Notes: generated by a model from the letters alone, not told the origin. A stretch of 64,000 nucleotides of DNA from Hymenobacter citatus (GCF_014333615.1 NZ_JACSCY010000004.1:62001-126000), one strand, 5' to 3'. Positions 25,576 to 34,690 are shown, numbered from the stretch's first letter. Numbers and translations: made by a program.

Positions 25576-25600
25576 AAACGCTTAAACCCACCGCTGAAAA

Positions 25601-26065
25601 ATGGCCCGCAATTACGAACTTGATGACACCGACCGCAAAATATTAGCGCTATTGATAGCAGATGCTAAAATGCCCTACACCGAAATTGCCCGTAAGGTGC
25701 ACGTATCTGGTGGCACAGTACACGTGCGCATGGCCCGGCTAGAGGAGCTAGGAATTGTGCAGGGAGCTACCCTACGCATTGATTATGAGAAGCTTGGGTA
25801 TGGCGTAACGGCTTTTATCGGTATCTATTTACTCAAAAGCTCGATGTACAATGGGGTAGCAGAAGAGATGAAAAAGATTCCGGAAATCGTGAGTATGAAC
25901 TACACAACTGGCAACTATGGCATCTTTGCCCGCCTCGTGTGTCGTGATACGCAGCACCTGCGCGAGGTACTGCACGACCAGATTCAGTTGATTGAGGGTA
26001 TCGAACGTACGGAGACGTTGATTTCTCTGGAAGAGTCGCTGAACCGCCCTATTCAGCTGCTGTAG
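25601..26065 (+). CDS. Lrp/AsnC family transcriptional regulator
   Basis: A 154-residue regulator of standard family length. The N-terminal winged helix-turn-helix (LDDTDRKILALLIADAKMPY, then EIARKVHVSGGTVHVRMARLEELGIVQG) is followed by a RAM ligand-binding domain (about 70-150) ending VSMNYTTGNYGIFARLVC and a C-terminal TLISLEESLNRPIQLL. Such proteins form octamers or hexadecamers and sense amino acids. It is divergent from the putative small RNA and has a palindrome in its own leader, so autoregulation is likely and control of the RNA possible. A perfect terminator follows. Confidence 0.94.
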   Translation: MARNYELDDTDRKILALLIADAKMPYTEIARKVHVSGGTVHVRMARLEELGIVQGATLRIDYEKLGYGVTAFIGIYLLKSSMYNGVAEEMKKIPEIVSMNYTTGNYGIFARLVCRDTQHLREVLHDQIQLIEGIERTETLISLEESLNRPIQLL

Positions 26066-26083
26066 CAATTCACTGCCGAATGC

Positions 26084-26129
26084 AGAAGCCCTACGGGACA
26101 GCGGATTTTCGCCGTCCCGTAGGGCTTCT
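26084..26129 (+). terminator. Terminator of the Lrp-type gene
   Basis: Sixteen-base perfect arms (AGAAGCCCTACGGGAC at 26084-26099 and its complement at 26114-26129) with a T-rich end. Confidence 0.88.
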
Positions 26130-26504
26130 TGAGTATATACTGGCTATACCAATTGGCACTTTGTGTTCTTTCTAGCTAGCAGCAGGTTTCGCCCAACCTG
26201 CTGCTCTCAGTGTCTATGCTCTGATTTTATTCTACTATTTGCTCTACACACACTACTGTTCTCTATTGGTATGTTCTATTTCATCTATGAATTATGCCAA
26301 TTCATCGGCGTGAAAAAAATATGTTTTTAGGTAAGTCATTGTTATATAAAGGATTGTAGAAAGCAAGAGAAAAGGCGTTCAGAGTTGCTGGCATAAGGCT
26401 TGTTTTAGCACAGATAGCAATGGTTGCAACGCTGCTGATACACGGAAAGAATTGATTGTGAAACCTTTCCAGAATGACTTTCACTCTTTAAACTGCCTTT
26501 TCTC
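26130..26504. other. AT-rich gap with one hairpin
   Basis: No credible gene in 375 bases. An 11-base perfect stem, AGCAGCAGGTT/AACCTGCTGCT, lies at 26178-26205 without a T-run. The remainder is AT-rich and includes GTTATATAAAGG at 26339-26350, possibly promoter sequence for the gene at 26505. I see nothing else. Confidence 0.5.
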
Positions 26505-26834
26505 ATGAAAACTTCCCTGCTTTCCTTCGCTGTTGCCCTGGGCTTGTTTGCCACTACTACCTCGTTTGCCGCCTCTCCCAAAGCCAACCACCACGACGAC
26601 CGTCGGACAGAGCTGGCCCGCCGGAAAGAAGTGGAAGCCCGCCGCCGTTACGAGCTCGCCCAGCGCAAGCAAGAACAAGAACGCCAACGGCAAATAGCGA
26701 TGGAGCGTGCGCGTCTCGAAGCCCGCCGCAACCAGGAGCGCCGCCTAGCTGCCGAACGTGCCCGCCGCGAGGCCGCCCGCCGCTACAACGACCGGCATGA
26801 TGACCGTCGCAGCTATAGCTACAACCGCCACTAG
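26505..26834 (+). CDS. Small secreted Arg/Glu-rich protein
   Basis: A 109-residue protein with a clear signal peptide (MKTSLLSFAVALGLFATTTSFA, cleavage near AASP). The mature part is an uninterrupted charged helix rich in Arg, Glu, Ala and Gln (segments such as RRKEVEARRRYELAQRKQEQ) with histidine/aspartate-rich ends (HHDDRR and DRHDDRRSYSYNRH). It could be a single long alpha-helix or coiled coil in the periplasm, perhaps binding nucleic acid, metal or acidic polysaccharide; none of this is shown. A bidirectional terminator with thioredoxin lies downstream. No family recognised. Confidence 0.72.
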   Translation: MKTSLLSFAVALGLFATTTSFAASPKANHHDDRRTELARRKEVEARRRYELAQRKQEQERQRQIAMERARLEARRNQERRLAAERARREAARRYNDRHDDRRSYSYNRH

Positions 26835-26848
26835 AGTTGATGACAGAT

Positions 26849-26892
26849 AAGCAAAAAGCCCCGTTCCTGGGTAGGAGCGGGGCTTTTTGCTT
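26849..26892. terminator. Bidirectional terminator, small secreted protein / trxA
   Basis: Twenty-base arms (26849-26868; 26873-26892; core GCAAAAAGCCCCG) with one G-T pair and a four-base loop, separating convergent genes. Confidence 0.88.
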
Positions 26893-26909
26893 TAACAAAA
26901 TAGAATGCC

Positions 26910-27242
26910 TTAGGCAACAGTTACCTGTGCATCCAGCTTTTGGGCTAATACGTGCTTTGGTACAGCACCTACTTGCTTATCTACGATCTGGCCGTTCTTG
27001 AAAACGAGCAGGGTAGGAATGCTGCGGATACCAAATTTGGCCGAAGTCTGGGGGTTGGAGTCTACGTCGACTTTGCCTACCACTACTTTGCCTTCATATT
27101 CGCCGGCCAGCTCTTCTACTACGGGGCCTACCATGCGGCAAGGGCCGCACCACTCAGCCCAAAAGTCGACCAGTACCGGCTTATCGGAGTTGATGATTTC
27201 GTCGAAGTTAGAATCGGTAATCTCGATTGCTTTGTGTCCCAT
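26910..27242 (-). CDS. trxA: Thioredoxin
   Basis: A 110-residue cytoplasmic thioredoxin of normal length, with the redox site WCGPC (C32, C35), the preceding [10 protein letters not shown], the cis-proline loop [10 protein letters not shown] and a C-terminal helix. It reduces protein disulfides and would supply electrons to DsbD among others. Start 27242 is chosen because [17 protein letters not shown] matches the family N-terminus; the longer frame upstream lacks any conserved feature. No signal peptide. Single gene. Confidence 0.95.
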   Translation of the reverse strand: MGHKAIEITDSNFDEIINSDKPVLVDFWAEWCGPCRMVGPVVEELAGEYEGKVVVGKVDVDSNPQTSAKFGIRSIPTLLVFKNGQIVDKQVGAVPKHVLAQKLDAQVTVA

Positions 27243-27419
27243 GACAGTAGGGGGGTTGATGGTACAAGGTAAAATGCTTCTTACGAGCCTTGGGCCTGCA
27301 AGGTAGCAGATTGTGTGTGTAACATGCGAGTAGATGGAAAGTTCAGTTTTGCTACTTCGTACAGGCAAGTTGCCTCATCACTTGCCTGTACCCGTAGCAA
27401 TAAAAGAGAGTAAGCTGGC

Positions 27420-27779
27420 CTACGCAACCTCATTCAATTGCGTACGATGCCGCATTTTGTAGAAGACGTATAGATTGAAAAAGTGCATTGCGCCTAGAAT
27501 CAGAATGATAGTGCCGAGCTTTAAGCTAAGCGCCTCCACAGTTTGCTGGTAGCTGGCAATAGGGTCGGTGGTGCGAAGTGTAACGGTAGCGTACCCAATA
27601 TTGATTAAGTAGAATCCCATCAGGAGCAGCTTGTTGACAGAGTCGGCCAGTTCTTGGTTGCCATCAAATATGTCGACCAGGAACGTGCGGCCGTGCCGGA
27701 ACAGGGTTTGGGCTACCCAAAGCGTAAGCGCAATGGTGGCGGGCAAATAAAAAGCGTACAACAGCAGATAGTAGTTCAT
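27420..27779 (-). CDS. Small three-helix membrane protein, unknown function
   Basis: A 119-residue protein with three hydrophobic segments (about 2-22, 52-70, 85-110) and a basic C-terminus (YKMRHRTQLNEVA). The start at 27779 begins MNYYLLLYAFYLPATIAL; upstream codons belong to a Cys/His-rich stretch with no conserved look. It is the last gene of a probable operon with the TIGR01777 epimerase-like gene (80-base gap) and the GbsR-type regulator, so it may share that regulon. No family recognised beyond similar small Cytophagales membrane proteins. Confidence 0.72.
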   Translation of the reverse strand: MNYYLLLYAFYLPATIALTLWVAQTLFRHGRTFLVDIFDGNQELADSVNKLLLMGFYLINIGYATVTLRTTDPIASYQQTVEALSLKLGTIILILGAMHFFNLYVFYKMRHRTQLNEVA

Positions 27780-27859
27780 ACAGCAAAGAAGAACATGAGG
27801 CGAATGTGTCGCCTCGGGTTGGAAAAAGAAGAGTTGTCTGTGTGAGGCGCGCGCGCAAC

Positions 27860-28774
27860 TCAAGAAAGTAAATCAGCCAAGGCCGCTTCGCAGGTAGGGA
27901 AGCGAAAAGTGAAGCCAGCGGCCAGTAAGCGTTGGGGATACACTTTGCGACTTTTCAGGATGAGCTCGGTTTCGGTGCGTAGGAAGAAAGCGCCGAGTGC
28001 AAGTAGCCACGCGGGCTGAGGAAGACGCACTACCGGCCGAAAATGCTGGTAGAGCAACTGGTTGAAAGGGCGGTTGCGCACTGGATGCGGCGCGCATAGA
28101 TTATAAACGCCAGTGGCTTCGGGTGCGCGCAGGAAAAATTCGACGGCCCGGCAAAAGTCCTCGCTATGCAGCCAGCTAATCCATTGCTGGCCAATACCCT
28201 GCGGCGAGCAAAGTCCCCACCGCGCTAGCCGTGCCAGCACCGGTAGCGCACCTCCTTGGCGGCTCAGTACAATAGCAGTGCGCAGCGCCACACGCCTTGT
28301 GGCTGGGGTAGGGGCTGCCCAAAATGCTTCTTCCCACGCCTTGGCTACCTCCTCCGAAAAATTACTGCCTACCTGACCCGCCATTTCCGTGTTTGCAGGT
28401 TGCTCGCCGGAAGTGTGCTGGTAAATGGTAGCAGTGGAAGAATTGAGCCAGACGGCCGGTGGGCGCTGGCACTGGGCTACTGCTTCGCCTAGTATGCGGG
28501 TGCTCTCCAGGCGACTTGCCAAGATGATGCGTTTGTTGGCATCTGTATACCGGCAATCAACTGACCGGCCCGCCAGGTTGATTAGCGCGGCCGCTCCTTC
28601 CAGCTCTTGCACCCACGCGCCAAGCGTTTGGCCGTCCCAGGAGACAATGTTCGGGTCGTGGCTCGGGGTGCGGCTCAGAACAACTACTTGGTAGTGTAAA
28701 GCCGTGAAATAGTCCCGTAGGCACTGGCCAAGAAAACCGTTTCCACCAGCAATGACAATTTTGGGAGCTTGCAT
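27860..28774 (-). CDS. TIGR01777 family NAD(P)-dependent epimerase-like protein
   Basis: A 304-residue SDR-type protein. The nucleotide-binding GGNGFLG is at 10-16, followed by a conserved LINLAGRSVDCRYT. The catalytic Ser/Tyr region is altered (SSTATIYQHT), and a DUF1731 C-terminal domain (about 255-303) includes ELILKSRKVYPQRLLAAGF. This is the layout of TIGR01777/SDR39U1 proteins, whose substrate is unknown. It lies downstream of a GbsR-type regulator, and its leader carries the same palindrome as that regulator's own leader, so repression by it is likely. Confidence 0.9.
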   Translation of the reverse strand: MQAPKIVIAGGNGFLGQCLRDYFTALHYQVVVLSRTPSHDPNIVSWDGQTLGAWVQELEGAAALINLAGRSVDCRYTDANKRIILASRLESTRILGEAVAQCQRPPAVWLNSSTATIYQHTSGEQPANTEMAGQVGSNFSEEVAKAWEEAFWAAPTPATRRVALRTAIVLSRQGGALPVLARLARWGLCSPQGIGQQWISWLHSEDFCRAVEFFLRAPEATGVYNLCAPHPVRNRPFNQLLYQHFRPVVRLPQPAWLLALGAFFLRTETELILKSRKVYPQRLLAAGFTFRFPTCEAALADLLS

Positions 28775-28805
28775 ACTAAGCGAATGAATAAGTTATTTTT
28801 ATGGA

Positions 28806-28827
28806 ATTTTCAATAAATATTGAAATA
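28806..28827. promoter_or_regulatory. GbsR-type operator site 1
   Basis: ATTTTCAAT-AAAT-ATTGAAATA, an inverted repeat with seven of nine arm positions symmetric, 32 bases upstream of the epimerase-like start. It has the same arms and the same four-base spacing as the site in front of the regulator gene. Confidence 0.6.
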
Positions 28828-28851
28828 TACAAGACAAAAAAAGGCCGCGTG

Positions 28852-29367
28852 TTACGGCCGCATGAGCTTCATGAAGTTGCTGAGAAACCAATTCTCATCG
28901 GCTTTGATGAGGGTAGAAGCCGCCCGGTCGGCAAAGCCCGCAAACTTCTCAATACTATCCACCATCGTGGTAAAAGCATTGAGCTCTTCTTGGGAAGAAT
29001 CGGCGGAAGAATCCACGTGGCTGATTTCGCCCAGCACTCGCATCAGTGGCTCCAGCTCCCGCTTGCGCCGCTCTTTCAGAATCAGCGTAGCTACTTTATG
29101 AATGTCTTTTTCGGCTGAGAAAAACTCTCGCCGCTCACCAGGCCGCAGTTCCTTGCGCACGATGCCCCAATCCATAAGTGCCCGCACATTCAGATTCACG
29201 TTGCCCCGCGAAATCTGCAGCTGCTCCATGATATCATCCGCCGATAGTGCCTCGGGAGCTATAAGTAATAAGGCGTGTACCTGCGCCATCGTACGACTCA
29301 CGCCCCAGGCTGAGCCTAGTGTGCCCCACCCTTCAATAAACCGGCTTTTTGCTTCATTGAGTTGCAT
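28852..29367 (-). CDS. GbsR/MarR-like transcriptional regulator
   Basis: A 171-residue winged-helix protein of the GbsR family. Visible are the N-terminal helix NEAKSRFIEGWGTLGSAWG, the recognition region LSADDIMEQLQISRGNVNLNVRALMDWGIV, the wing ELRPGERREFFSAEKDI, and a long C-terminal dimerisation helix. GbsR proteins are dimeric repressors related to MarR and often respond to small ligands. A perfect palindrome lies 27 bases upstream of its start and a second copy precedes the next gene, indicating autoregulation and control of the TIGR01777-type gene and probably the small membrane protein. Confidence 0.9.
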   Translation of the reverse strand: MQLNEAKSRFIEGWGTLGSAWGVSRTMAQVHALLLIAPEALSADDIMEQLQISRGNVNLNVRALMDWGIVRKELRPGERREFFSAEKDIHKVATLILKERRKRELEPLMRVLGEISHVDSSADSSQEELNAFTTMVDSIEKFAGFADRAASTLIKADENWFLSNFMKLMRP

Positions 29368-29393
29368 GGTCCAAATGTGTATGTTTATTTTGA

Positions 29394-29415
29394 ATTTTCA
29401 ATAAAAATTGAAAAT
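29394..29415. promoter_or_regulatory. GbsR-type operator site 2
   Basis: ATTTTCAAT-AAAA-ATTGAAAAT, perfect nine-base arms with a four-base spacer, 27 bases upstream of the regulator start. It nearly matches site 1 at 28806-28827. Confidence 0.65.
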
Positions 29416-29514
29416 AATATTTTTTGAGTAGGGTAGGATGCTAAGAAGCAATTTTTACAAAAAGCTATTTCGACTTTTTAAACAGCCTGCGCACAAGTAA
29501 GAGGTCTTATCGTG

Positions 29515-30795
29515 CTATTCCTCGTGCTCTTCTATGCCCAATTGCGCGTTAATAAGCGGCGTTTTCGGGGCCAGGAAAAAGCCGGTGAGGCTGGCAAACA
29601 TGATCGGAACGATGCTATGAAAGCCGGTGAGAGTAGCCAGTAGAATAGTGGTGCTGATGGGCGTGCGCGTGACACAGGCGTTAATTGCCGCCATACAGCT
29701 AATCAGAATCAGGGGTAGGTTTTGATCGGGATACCATGAGTTGATCAGCAGCCCTACCACCGCGCCTACGAAGAACAACGGAATAATAAAGCCCCCACGC
29801 CAACCCGACGTAACCGTGAAAGCAATAGCCAATACTTTAGCTACGAGTAGAGCCGCTAAGAATTGCAGCGAAAACGAAGTGTGGAGCAGTTCCGTCAGCT
29901 GATCGTGGCCGAAGTAACGCGATAAAGGAACGAAGTAGGCAATGATACCAATCAGCAACCCACCCACGGCCAGTTGCCAATAGATGGGTAGGCGCACCTT
30001 GCGGAAGCCTCTGCGGCACTGCCGGACCGTGAAGATAAACAGCCAACCAGCCGCCGTACCCGCCAGCGCGTAGAGGATGGCAAAGAAAAAGTCGTTGATG
30101 CTGGAAGGCGTGTAGAGCGGAAACACCCAGGTAGGACCCAGGCCGGTGTGCGTAATCAGCACGAAGATGACGTAGCTGGAGCAGCTGGCTACAAAGGCCG
30201 GAATCAGGGCTTGGTAGTACTCTACCACGTGCCGGTGGTGCAGGATTTCGAGCGCAAACAAGCTGCCGCCTAATGGGGCGCCAAATAGCGCCGTGAAGGC
30301 CGCGGCCATGCCTGCAATGGTGAGGGAGCGGAGGTCTTCGCCCCGCAAGCGAAATTTCTGGGCCAGCCACGTACCAGTAGATCCCACTACCTGCACCAGT
30401 GGTGCCTCGGGGCCCGCGCTGCCGCCGCTGGCAATACACAGCAGCGACGATAGAATCATGGAAGGGTTGTTGTGCGGGTCCAACTGGCCACCCTTGAAGC
30501 GGATGTTATTGACAATCAGATCCATTTCGCCAGGGTCGCCCAGCTTGTGAATGATGAGGCCTGCGAGCAGTCCCGCGCCCATCATCAATGGAATAACCAG
30601 TACGCCCTGCACACCGGAAAGCCATTCCAGTAAGTGTTCAAGCACAATCCAGTAGCCGCCCGCCAGAATGCCACCCGCTACCCCAATCAGTACCCACAGG
30701 AAAAAAAGCCGGCTGAAAACGAAGGGGTTGAAACGCAACGAGTCATTGACGTGCTTTTGAAGTACCAGCGCACGGCGTCGGGTAGTAAATCTCAT
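29515..30795 (-). CDS. ClC-family chloride channel/transporter
   Basis: A 426-residue polytopic membrane protein with the ClC signature: GSAGPEAPLVQ (selectivity and gating region with the conserved glutamate), GAPLGGSLFALEILH, and the late motif SGWRGGFIIPLFFVGA. No CBS domains follow, so it is the short bacterial form. ClC proteins conduct Cl- or exchange it for H+; the glutamate in GPEAP is present but whether it is a channel or antiporter cannot be told. Start 30795 is chosen (MRFTTRRRALVL); upstream codons overlap the dnaE terminator. It follows dnaE but is separated from it by that hairpin. Confidence 0.92.
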   Translation of the reverse strand: MRFTTRRRALVLQKHVNDSLRFNPFVFSRLFFLWVLIGVAGGILAGGYWIVLEHLLEWLSGVQGVLVIPLMMGAGLLAGLIIHKLGDPGEMDLIVNNIRFKGGQLDPHNNPSMILSSLLCIASGGSAGPEAPLVQVVGSTGTWLAQKFRLRGEDLRSLTIAGMAAAFTALFGAPLGGSLFALEILHHRHVVEYYQALIPAFVASCSSYVIFVLITHTGLGPTWVFPLYTPSSINDFFFAILYALAGTAAGWLFIFTVRQCRRGFRKVRLPIYWQLAVGGLLIGIIAYFVPLSRYFGHDQLTELLHTSFSLQFLAALLVAKVLAIAFTVTSGWRGGFIIPLFFVGAVVGLLINSWYPDQNLPLILISCMAAINACVTRTPISTTILLATLTGFHSIVPIMFASLTGFFLAPKTPLINAQLGIEEHEE

Positions 30796-30821
30796 AACGG
30801 CAAAAAGTGGACAGGATACAA

Positions 30822-30870
30822 AGCAACAGCCCAACCCACCTGAGGTTACCAGATGCGCTGGGCTGTTGCT
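30822..30870 (-). terminator. dnaE terminator
   Basis: Twelve-base arms (AGCAACAGCCCA at 30822-30833 and TGGGCTGTTGCT at 30859-30870) with a 25-base loop; on the minus strand the stem is followed by TTTG. Confidence 0.6.
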
Positions 30871-30892
30871 GAAAAGCACGGAGGGTAGGAAA

Positions 30893-33800
30893 TTAGATCA
30901 ACTGACAAACCTCCAGCTCCATTTCCCGCATTTTAGTGATAAACGCCTTCGGTTCAATTTGAAAGCGGCGCGAAAACATGTCTACCGCCAAGTGCTCGTG
31001 CGGCTCGGCAAACTGAATTTCCAGACGCTTGCGGCCGGGGGCGGCTTCAATAGCGGCTTCCAGCTTGTCAATCATGGGGCCCGACACGGTGCGCAGGTCC
31101 AGGCGCACGCGCACGCCTTTGCTGAGCTTTTCGGCCACTTCACTGAGGGGCTCCATGTTCATGATTTTCAATTCCCACTGGTCCTCAGTGCCGTAGCGCA
31201 ATGCTACTTTGGCCCGGATGTACATGGGCGGTACCTGCTCGTTGGGATAGTTGCGCGGGTTAATCACGTGCGTAAAGCGCGTGTACTCGTCCCGGAACAA
31301 CGCCAGTTGCAGCGACGAATCGTAGTCTTCCAGCGTGAAGGCCGCAAACGGCTGGCCGTTGCGGGTGGTGCGGTAGGCCACGTTCGTAATTAGCCCGGCC
31401 ACGTTGATTTCCTTATTCTTATGGTTCTCTATTTTGTCGAGGGAAGTGGTGCAGTACGAGTCGATTTCCATCTTGTAGTTATCGAGCGGGTGGCCCGATA
31501 GGTAGAAACCTACCACATCTTTCTCGCGGCGCAGCTGCTCGGTGGCGGGCCACTTCTCCATGTCGGCCACCTTGGGTAGGGGCATGGCTACCGCGCCAAA
31601 GGCGCCCCCGCCGAACAAGCTCTGTTGGGCTGAGTCTTGGTCAGCTTGGTGCTGCTGGCCCAGCTTTACGGCCTTGTCGATGAGGTTCTGGTCGCCCGAG
31701 GGGGCCTCCACGAACTGACGGCGGTGGTAGCGCTCAAACGAATCGAACGCACCCGATAAGGCCAGACTTTCAAACGTCTTCTTGTTCACGGCGCGCAGGT
31801 TCACGCGCTTCGCGAAGTCGAAGATATCAGTGTATTTGCCCTTGCGCTTACGCTCCTGCACGATTTCCTCCACGGCGGCTTCGCCCGCGCCCTTCACGGC
31901 AGCCATCCCGAAACGAATCTGGCCCTTCTCGTTCACGTTGAACTTCATGATGGATTCGTTCACGTCGGGACCAAGCACGGCCACGCCCTGCTTGCGGGCT
32001 TCCTCAATGAAGAACGTCACCTTCTTGATGTCGCCCATGTTGTTGGTGAGCACGGCGGCCATGTACTCGGCGGGGTAGTGCGCCTTGAGGTAGCCGGTCT
32101 GGTAGGCCACCACCGAGTAGGCGGCGGAGTGGGAGCGGTTGAAACCATAAGCCGCAAACTTCTCCATCACGTCGAACACCTCGTTGGCTTTTTTCGCCAC
32201 AATGCCGTGCAGCTTTTTAGCGCCTTCGCAGAACTTCTCGCGTTCCAGGGCCATCTTCTTCATGTCCTTCTTACCCATGGCACGGCGCAGCAAGTCGGCG
32301 CCGCCGAGGGAGTAGCCGGCCAGAATCTGGGCCGTCTGCATGATCTGCTCCTGGTACACCATGATGCCCTGGGAGTAGTTCAGAATGGGTTCCAACAGCT
32401 CGTGCGGGTACTCCACGGGCTCTTTGCCGTGCTTGCGGTTGATGAAGTTCGGGATGAATTGCATCGGGCCGGGTCGGTACAAGGCGTTCATCGCAATCAG
32501 GTCCTCGATGTTGGTCGGACGCAAGTCCTTGAGGTACATGCGCATGCCTTCCGATTCAAACTGGAACGTACCGATGGTGTCGCCGCGCTGGTACAGCTCG
32601 TAGGTCTTCAGGTCGTCAATCGGGATGTTGTCGATGTCGATTTTAATGCCGTGGTTCTGCTCAATCAGGCGCATGGCATCCTCGATGATGGTCAGGGTTT
32701 TTAAGCCCAGAAAGTCCATCTTCAGCATGCCGGCCGATTCAATCACCTTGCCGTCGAACTGCGTCACGAGCAGGTCCGAGTCCTTGGACGTGGACACCGG
32801 AATGTACTTCGTGATGTCGTCGGGGGCGATGATGACGCCTGCGGCGTGAATGCCGGTGTTGCGCACCGAGCCTTCCAAGCGCTCGGCTAGACGCAGAATC
32901 TGGCCTTTCAGGTTGTCCGGCGCTTCGTCGCGGCGAATCATGTCCAGCTCCTGCACCTCGGCAAAAGCCTTGGCCAGCGTAGTGCCTACCTGCTCGGGCA
33001 CCATCTTGGTCAGGTCGTTGGTCTGGGGTAGAGGCAGCTCCATGGCCCGCGCCACGTCCTTGATGGACGATTTGGCGGCCATGGTACCGAAGGTGATAAT
33101 CTGGGCCACCTGCGTTTTACCGTACTTGTTTACCACGTAGTCGATGACCTTCTGACGGTTCACGTCGTCGAAGTCGATGTCAATATCGGGCATCGACACA
33201 CGCTCCGGATTCAGAAAACGCTCGAACAGCAGGGAGTACTTAATCGGGTCGATGTTGGTGATGCCGATACAGTAGGCCACCGCCGAGCCCGCCGCCGAGC
33301 CCCGGCCCGGCCCCACGGCCACACCAATGCTACGCCCGTGGTTGATAAAGTCCTGCGTAATCAGAAAGTAGCCCGCAAAGCCCATCGTTTCGATGATGCG
33401 CAGCTCGTAGTCCAGGCGCTCCTCAATCTCGGGGGTACGCTCCGAGTAGCGGGGCCGGTCGCCCTCAAACGCGCCCTTGTAGGTAAGGTGACGTAGGAAG
33501 GCGTCGGCTGTAGGGTGCTCGGCGGGTAGGGGGAAGTTGGGTAGGAGAATATCGCGCTGCAACTTGGGCGGCGTGATTTTATCCACGATTTCGTTGGTGT
33601 TGTCCACGCTCTGCGGCACGTCGGCAAACAGCGTGTTCATCTCCTCCTGGCTCTTGAAGTAGAACTGGTCGTTGGGGAAGCCGAAGCGCGCCCGCGGCCG
33701 CGGCATCTGCCGTTCCTCGTCAATACGCATGAGCTGGCGGCGCACGGAGTCGTCACTCGCCGCCATGGGGCGAATGCTGTCGAGGTGGTCGTAAATTACC

Positions 33801-34579
33801 TTATTGTCGCCGCTGATCAGGCGGAAGTAGTTCGTCTCGAAGTCGCCAACCGGGATGCTGTGTTCTTCGCCGGTGTTCACGCACAGCAGCAGGTCGTGGG
33901 GCGCAAAGTCGTTCTGCTCCACGTAGTGCGAGTCGTTGGTGCAGATGACCTTCACGTTGTATTTGTGCGCGAGCCGCAGCAGCACCTGGTTCACATCTTC
34001 CTGGCTTTTACCGGTGTTGTCGATGTTCATCAGGCCGTGGCGCTGGATTTCGATGTAGTAGTCCTCACCAAACACATCGAGCCACCACTTCAACATCTCT
34101 TCCGCTTCCGCCTCCGATTTCCATAGGATTGCCTGCGGCAGCTCCGCGCCAATGCAGCAGGAGGTAGCAATCAGGCCCTCATGGTATTGCAGCAATAGCT
34201 CCTTGTCGATGCGCGGAAACTTGGAGTATACGCCCTCGATGTAGCTCATAGAGCACAGCTTGGCCAGGTTGTGGTAGCCGGCTTGGTCCTTAGCCAGCAG
34301 GAGTTGGTGGCGGCGAATATCCCGCTCACCCTTCTCGCGGCTGAACGCTTTTTTGTGGCGGTCTTCTACCAAATAAAACTCGCAGCCCACAATAGGCTTC
34401 ACGTTGTATTTATTCGCCTCGGCCACAAAGTTGAACGCCCCGAACATGTTGCCGTGGTCGGTGAGGGCTACGGCAGGCATGCCATCGGCCTGGGCCTTTT
34501 TCATCAGGGCCGAGATGCTGGCTTGGCCGTCGAGGAGGGAATATTGGGTGTGGCAGTGTAGGTGCGAGAATACGGGCAT
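30893..34579 (-). CDS. dnaE: DNA polymerase III subunit alpha
   Basis: A 1228-residue replicative polymerase. It starts with a PHP domain (FSHLHCHTQYSLLDGQAS, ALTDHGNMFGAFNFV), followed by the C-family palm with PDIDIDFDD near residues 465-475 and VGPGRGSAAGSAVAY just before. Then come fingers (TGIHAAGVIIAPDDITKYIP, LYRPGPMQFIPNFINRKHGK), tandem HhH, and an OB fold (INVAGLITNVAYRTTRNGQP). This is the chromosomal replicase catalytic subunit. ATG 34579 (MPVFSHLHCH) matches the family start better than 34585. It is the largest gene in the window and is divergent from the toxin-antitoxin-like pair. Confidence 0.97.
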   Translation of the reverse strand: MPVFSHLHCHTQYSLLDGQASISALMKKAQADGMPAVALTDHGNMFGAFNFVAEANKYNVKPIVGCEFYLVEDRHKKAFSREKGERDIRRHQLLLAKDQAGYHNLAKLCSMSYIEGVYSKFPRIDKELLLQYHEGLIATSCCIGAELPQAILWKSEAEAEEMLKWWLDVFGEDYYIEIQRHGLMNIDNTGKSQEDVNQVLLRLAHKYNVKVICTNDSHYVEQNDFAPHDLLLCVNTGEEHSIPVGDFETNYFRLISGDNKVIYDHLDSIRPMAASDDSVRRQLMRIDEERQMPRPRARFGFPNDQFYFKSQEEMNTLFADVPQSVDNTNEIVDKITPPKLQRDILLPNFPLPAEHPTADAFLRHLTYKGAFEGDRPRYSERTPEIEERLDYELRIIETMGFAGYFLITQDFINHGRSIGVAVGPGRGSAAGSAVAYCIGITNIDPIKYSLLFERFLNPERVSMPDIDIDFDDVNRQKVIDYVVNKYGKTQVAQIITFGTMAAKSSIKDVARAMELPLPQTNDLTKMVPEQVGTTLAKAFAEVQELDMIRRDEAPDNLKGQILRLAERLEGSVRNTGIHAAGVIIAPDDITKYIPVSTSKDSDLLVTQFDGKVIESAGMLKMDFLGLKTLTIIEDAMRLIEQNHGIKIDIDNIPIDDLKTYELYQRGDTIGTFQFESEGMRMYLKDLRPTNIEDLIAMNALYRPGPMQFIPNFINRKHGKEPVEYPHELLEPILNYSQGIMVYQEQIMQTAQILAGYSLGGADLLRRAMGKKDMKKMALEREKFCEGAKKLHGIVAKKANEVFDVMEKFAAYGFNRSHSAAYSVVAYQTGYLKAHYPAEYMAAVLTNNMGDIKKVTFFIEEARKQGVAVLGPDVNESIMKFNVNEKGQIRFGMAAVKGAGEAAVEEIVQERKRKGKYTDIFDFAKRVNLRAVNKKTFESLALSGAFDSFERYHRRQFVEAPSGDQNLIDKAVKLGQQHQADQDSAQQSLFGGGAFGAVAMPLPKVADMEKWPATEQLRREKDVVGFYLSGHPLDNYKMEIDSYCTTSLDKIENHKNKEINVAGLITNVAYRTTRNGQPFAAFTLEDYDSSLQLALFRDEYTRFTHVINPRNYPNEQVPPMYIRAKVALRYGTEDQWELKIMNMEPLSEVAEKLSKGVRVRLDLRTVSGPMIDKLEAAIEAAPGRKRLEIQFAEPHEHLAVDMFSRRFQIEPKAFITKMREMELEVCQLI

Positions 34580-34690
34580 GGGCAACGAGCCCCGCGCCGT
34601 TAGGGCACGAAGCGGATAGTAAAGTTACCCACGAATCAGCGGACAGGAAAGGTTGCGCAGTAAAGGATTTTAGCTATCGAACGCACCCTT

